A DNA stretch of 16,198 nt, taken from positions 1 to 16,198 of the forward strand of contig JALHFC010000016.1 of NCBI GenBank assembly GCA_022839445.1, read 5' to 3'. Positions 15,592 through 16,198 of the stretch are shown here, piece after piece. The notes under the pieces are model-generated. The model made no database searches, was not told the origin of the DNA, and saw only the letters and a list, made by a program, of their open reading frames with translations. The stretch comes from Pelotomaculum sp. (GTDB lineage: Bacteria; Bacillota; Desulfotomaculia; Desulfotomaculales; Pelotomaculaceae). The translations under genes were made by a program, and so were the position numbers. Each line of letters begins with the position of its first letter. Position 1 is the first letter of the stretch.

Positions 15592-15622
15592 AATGTTTCA
15601 CGTGAAACATTTTAATCGCTCC
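15581..15622. repeat. Perfect 42-bp palindrome centred on parS, overlapping the parB stop
   Basis: Bases 15581-15601 are the exact reverse complement of 15602-15622, with no spacer. The arms extend 13 bp beyond the 16-bp parS core on each side. The left arm encodes the last three residues (G-S-D) and stop of parB. In RNA it could form a long hairpin, but the nearest T-run (15634-15639) starts 12 nt later, so it is not a textbook terminator. Confidence 0.9.
15594..15609. promoter_or_regulatory. parS: parS centromere site
   Basis: TGTTTCACGTGAAACA is identical to the conserved bacterial parS consensus bound by ParB/Spo0J. It lies 3 bp after the parB stop. In Bacillus subtilis one parS site lies inside spo0J itself, so the setting is expected. 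Confidence 0.97.
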
Positions 15623-15634
15623 ACATTGGCGCCT

Positions 15635-15660
15635 TTTTTCGCTGCTGTTTTTCGCTGCTG
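15635..15660. repeat. Two tandem copies of a 13-bp unit downstream of parB
   Basis: TTTTTCGCTGCTG occurs at 15635-15647 and again at 15648-15660, followed by GTTTTGTTTT. The T-run in front follows GGCGCC (15628-15633). The roughly 100 bp between parB and the larC stop are T-rich on the plus strand and otherwise hold no gene I can support. Confidence 0.7.
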
Positions 15661-15724
15661 GTTTTGTTTTACTTCTGTTGCTGTCGCGTTTCCATCTTTT
15701 GATATCCCGCCTTGTTGAAACAAC

Positions 15725-16198
15725 TCAAATTTCTCCGTTTTCTTGGGCTGCCCTTAATGCTGCATTATAAATATCCTTCAGTGGAGCCCCTGTTTTTAGG
15801 GCAATTTTTTTGCATTCTTCAAATTCCGGCGCTAGCTGCACTGGTCTCTTTTCTTGTCTGTAAAATCCGGCTTTGATGTTAATCTTGCCGTAAGGTGTGT
15901 TTACTATGAAAGTTTTTCTTTCTAGCCGCCTTTTTTTTTCTTTGCGGATGCGTATTCCAAGAGTTGTAGTTTCCCTAAACAGTATTTCCGCAATTCGGTC
16001 CAAGTCCTTGGCGCTACAAAGCACGGTAATCAAGCTGGCGGGACGTCCTTTTTTCATAATAATCGGTGTTAAAAACGCGTCATTCGCCCCGGCGCTAAGC
16101 ATTTTTTCTATAACATAGGGGAATATTTCCGGGTTCATGTCGTCAATATTCGTTTCTACGGCGAATATTTCTTCGCTTTCCCGGGTGTCTGTTTCCTT
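15725..16198 (-). CDS. larC: LarC-family nickel insertion protein, C-terminal part (runs off the window)
   Basis: The minus-strand frame is open from the right edge: the first 20 codons inside the window read KETDTRESEEIFAVETNIDD, followed by MNPEIFPYVIEKMLSAGAND. The ETNIDDMNPE motif, the PIIMKKGRPA stretch and the C-terminal ECKKIALKTGAPLKDIYNAA are typical of the C-terminal domain of LarC (formerly DUF111). LarC inserts nickel into the pincer cofactor of lactate racemase and related enzymes using CTP. The internal ATG at 16138 is not the true start; the N-terminal domain lies beyond the window. It converges on parB. Whether larB and larE are nearby cannot be seen. Confidence 0.88.
   Translation of the reverse strand, partial: KETDTRESEEIFAVETNIDDMNPEIFPYVIEKMLSAGANDAFLTPIIMKKGRPASLITVLCSAKDLDRIAEILFRETTTLGIRIRKEKKRRLERKTFIVNTPYGKINIKAGFYRQEKRPVQLAPEFEECKKIALKTGAPLKDIYNAALRAAQENGEI

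Noticed and set aside
15581..15639. The parS palindrome as a classical Rho-independent terminator
   Set aside because: The T-run begins 12 nt after the stem and is not directly attached. It may still aid termination, but the canonical form is lacking.
15712..15722. Half parS-like sequence (TTGAAACA) near the larC stop
   Set aside because: Only one half of the parS palindrome is present, so ParB binding is not expected.
1..16198. CRISPR arrays, rRNA or tRNA genes, defence islands, prophage
   Set aside because: No regularly spaced repeats, no rRNA- or tRNA-like stretches and no phage or defence genes were recognised. Apart from the left and right edges the window is core origin synteny.

Overview
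This window is the replication-origin neighbourhood of a Gram-positive (Firmicutes/Clostridia-type) chromosome. Gene order and protein character best fit the Peptococcaceae / Desulfotomaculum-Pelotomaculum group; that placement is inference from synteny and from the presence of remB, a short YidC without a lipoprotein signal, and a soj/spo0J pair. No 16S rRNA or other direct taxonomic marker is in view.

Layout. Positions 1-1161 hold the 3' part of a methyl-accepting chemotaxis receptor gene. It is broken by a 14-bp tandem duplication and by a deletion that removes the signalling tip. A hairpin terminator separates it from a convergent minus-strand cluster, read from the origin outward: dnaA (7233-5905), dnaN, recF, remB and gyrB (ending at 1221). 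Divergent from dnaA, on the plus strand, come rpmH, rnpA, yidD, yidC and jag, a terminator, then mnmE, mnmG, rsmG, a short intergenic stretch with a probable mobile-element scar, and parA/soj and parB/spo0J. A perfect 42-bp palindrome containing a consensus parS site overlaps the parB stop codon. The right edge carries the C-terminal part of a minus-strand larC gene that runs off the window.

How it works together. DnaA, the beta clamp, RecF and GyrB serve initiation, elongation, repair and supercoiling. RpmH, RnpA, YidD, YidC, Jag, MnmE, MnmG and RsmG serve ribosome and tRNA maturation and membrane-protein insertion. ParA, ParB and parS segregate the newly replicated origin. The dnaA-dnaN gap carries a well-formed candidate basal unwinding element: tandem DnaA boxes, a short G/C-containing spacer, four TAG trios and an AT-rich tract. 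The dnaA-rpmH gap holds two divergent promoters with 17-bp spacers.

This is mostly conserved core genome. I do not see an undescribed multi-gene system. The points worth a second look are the parS-centred palindrome, the unwinding element, an apparent AUA start for parA, the doubly lesioned chemoreceptor, the high share of TTG starts, and the absence of rlbA (yaaA) and gyrA from their usual places.
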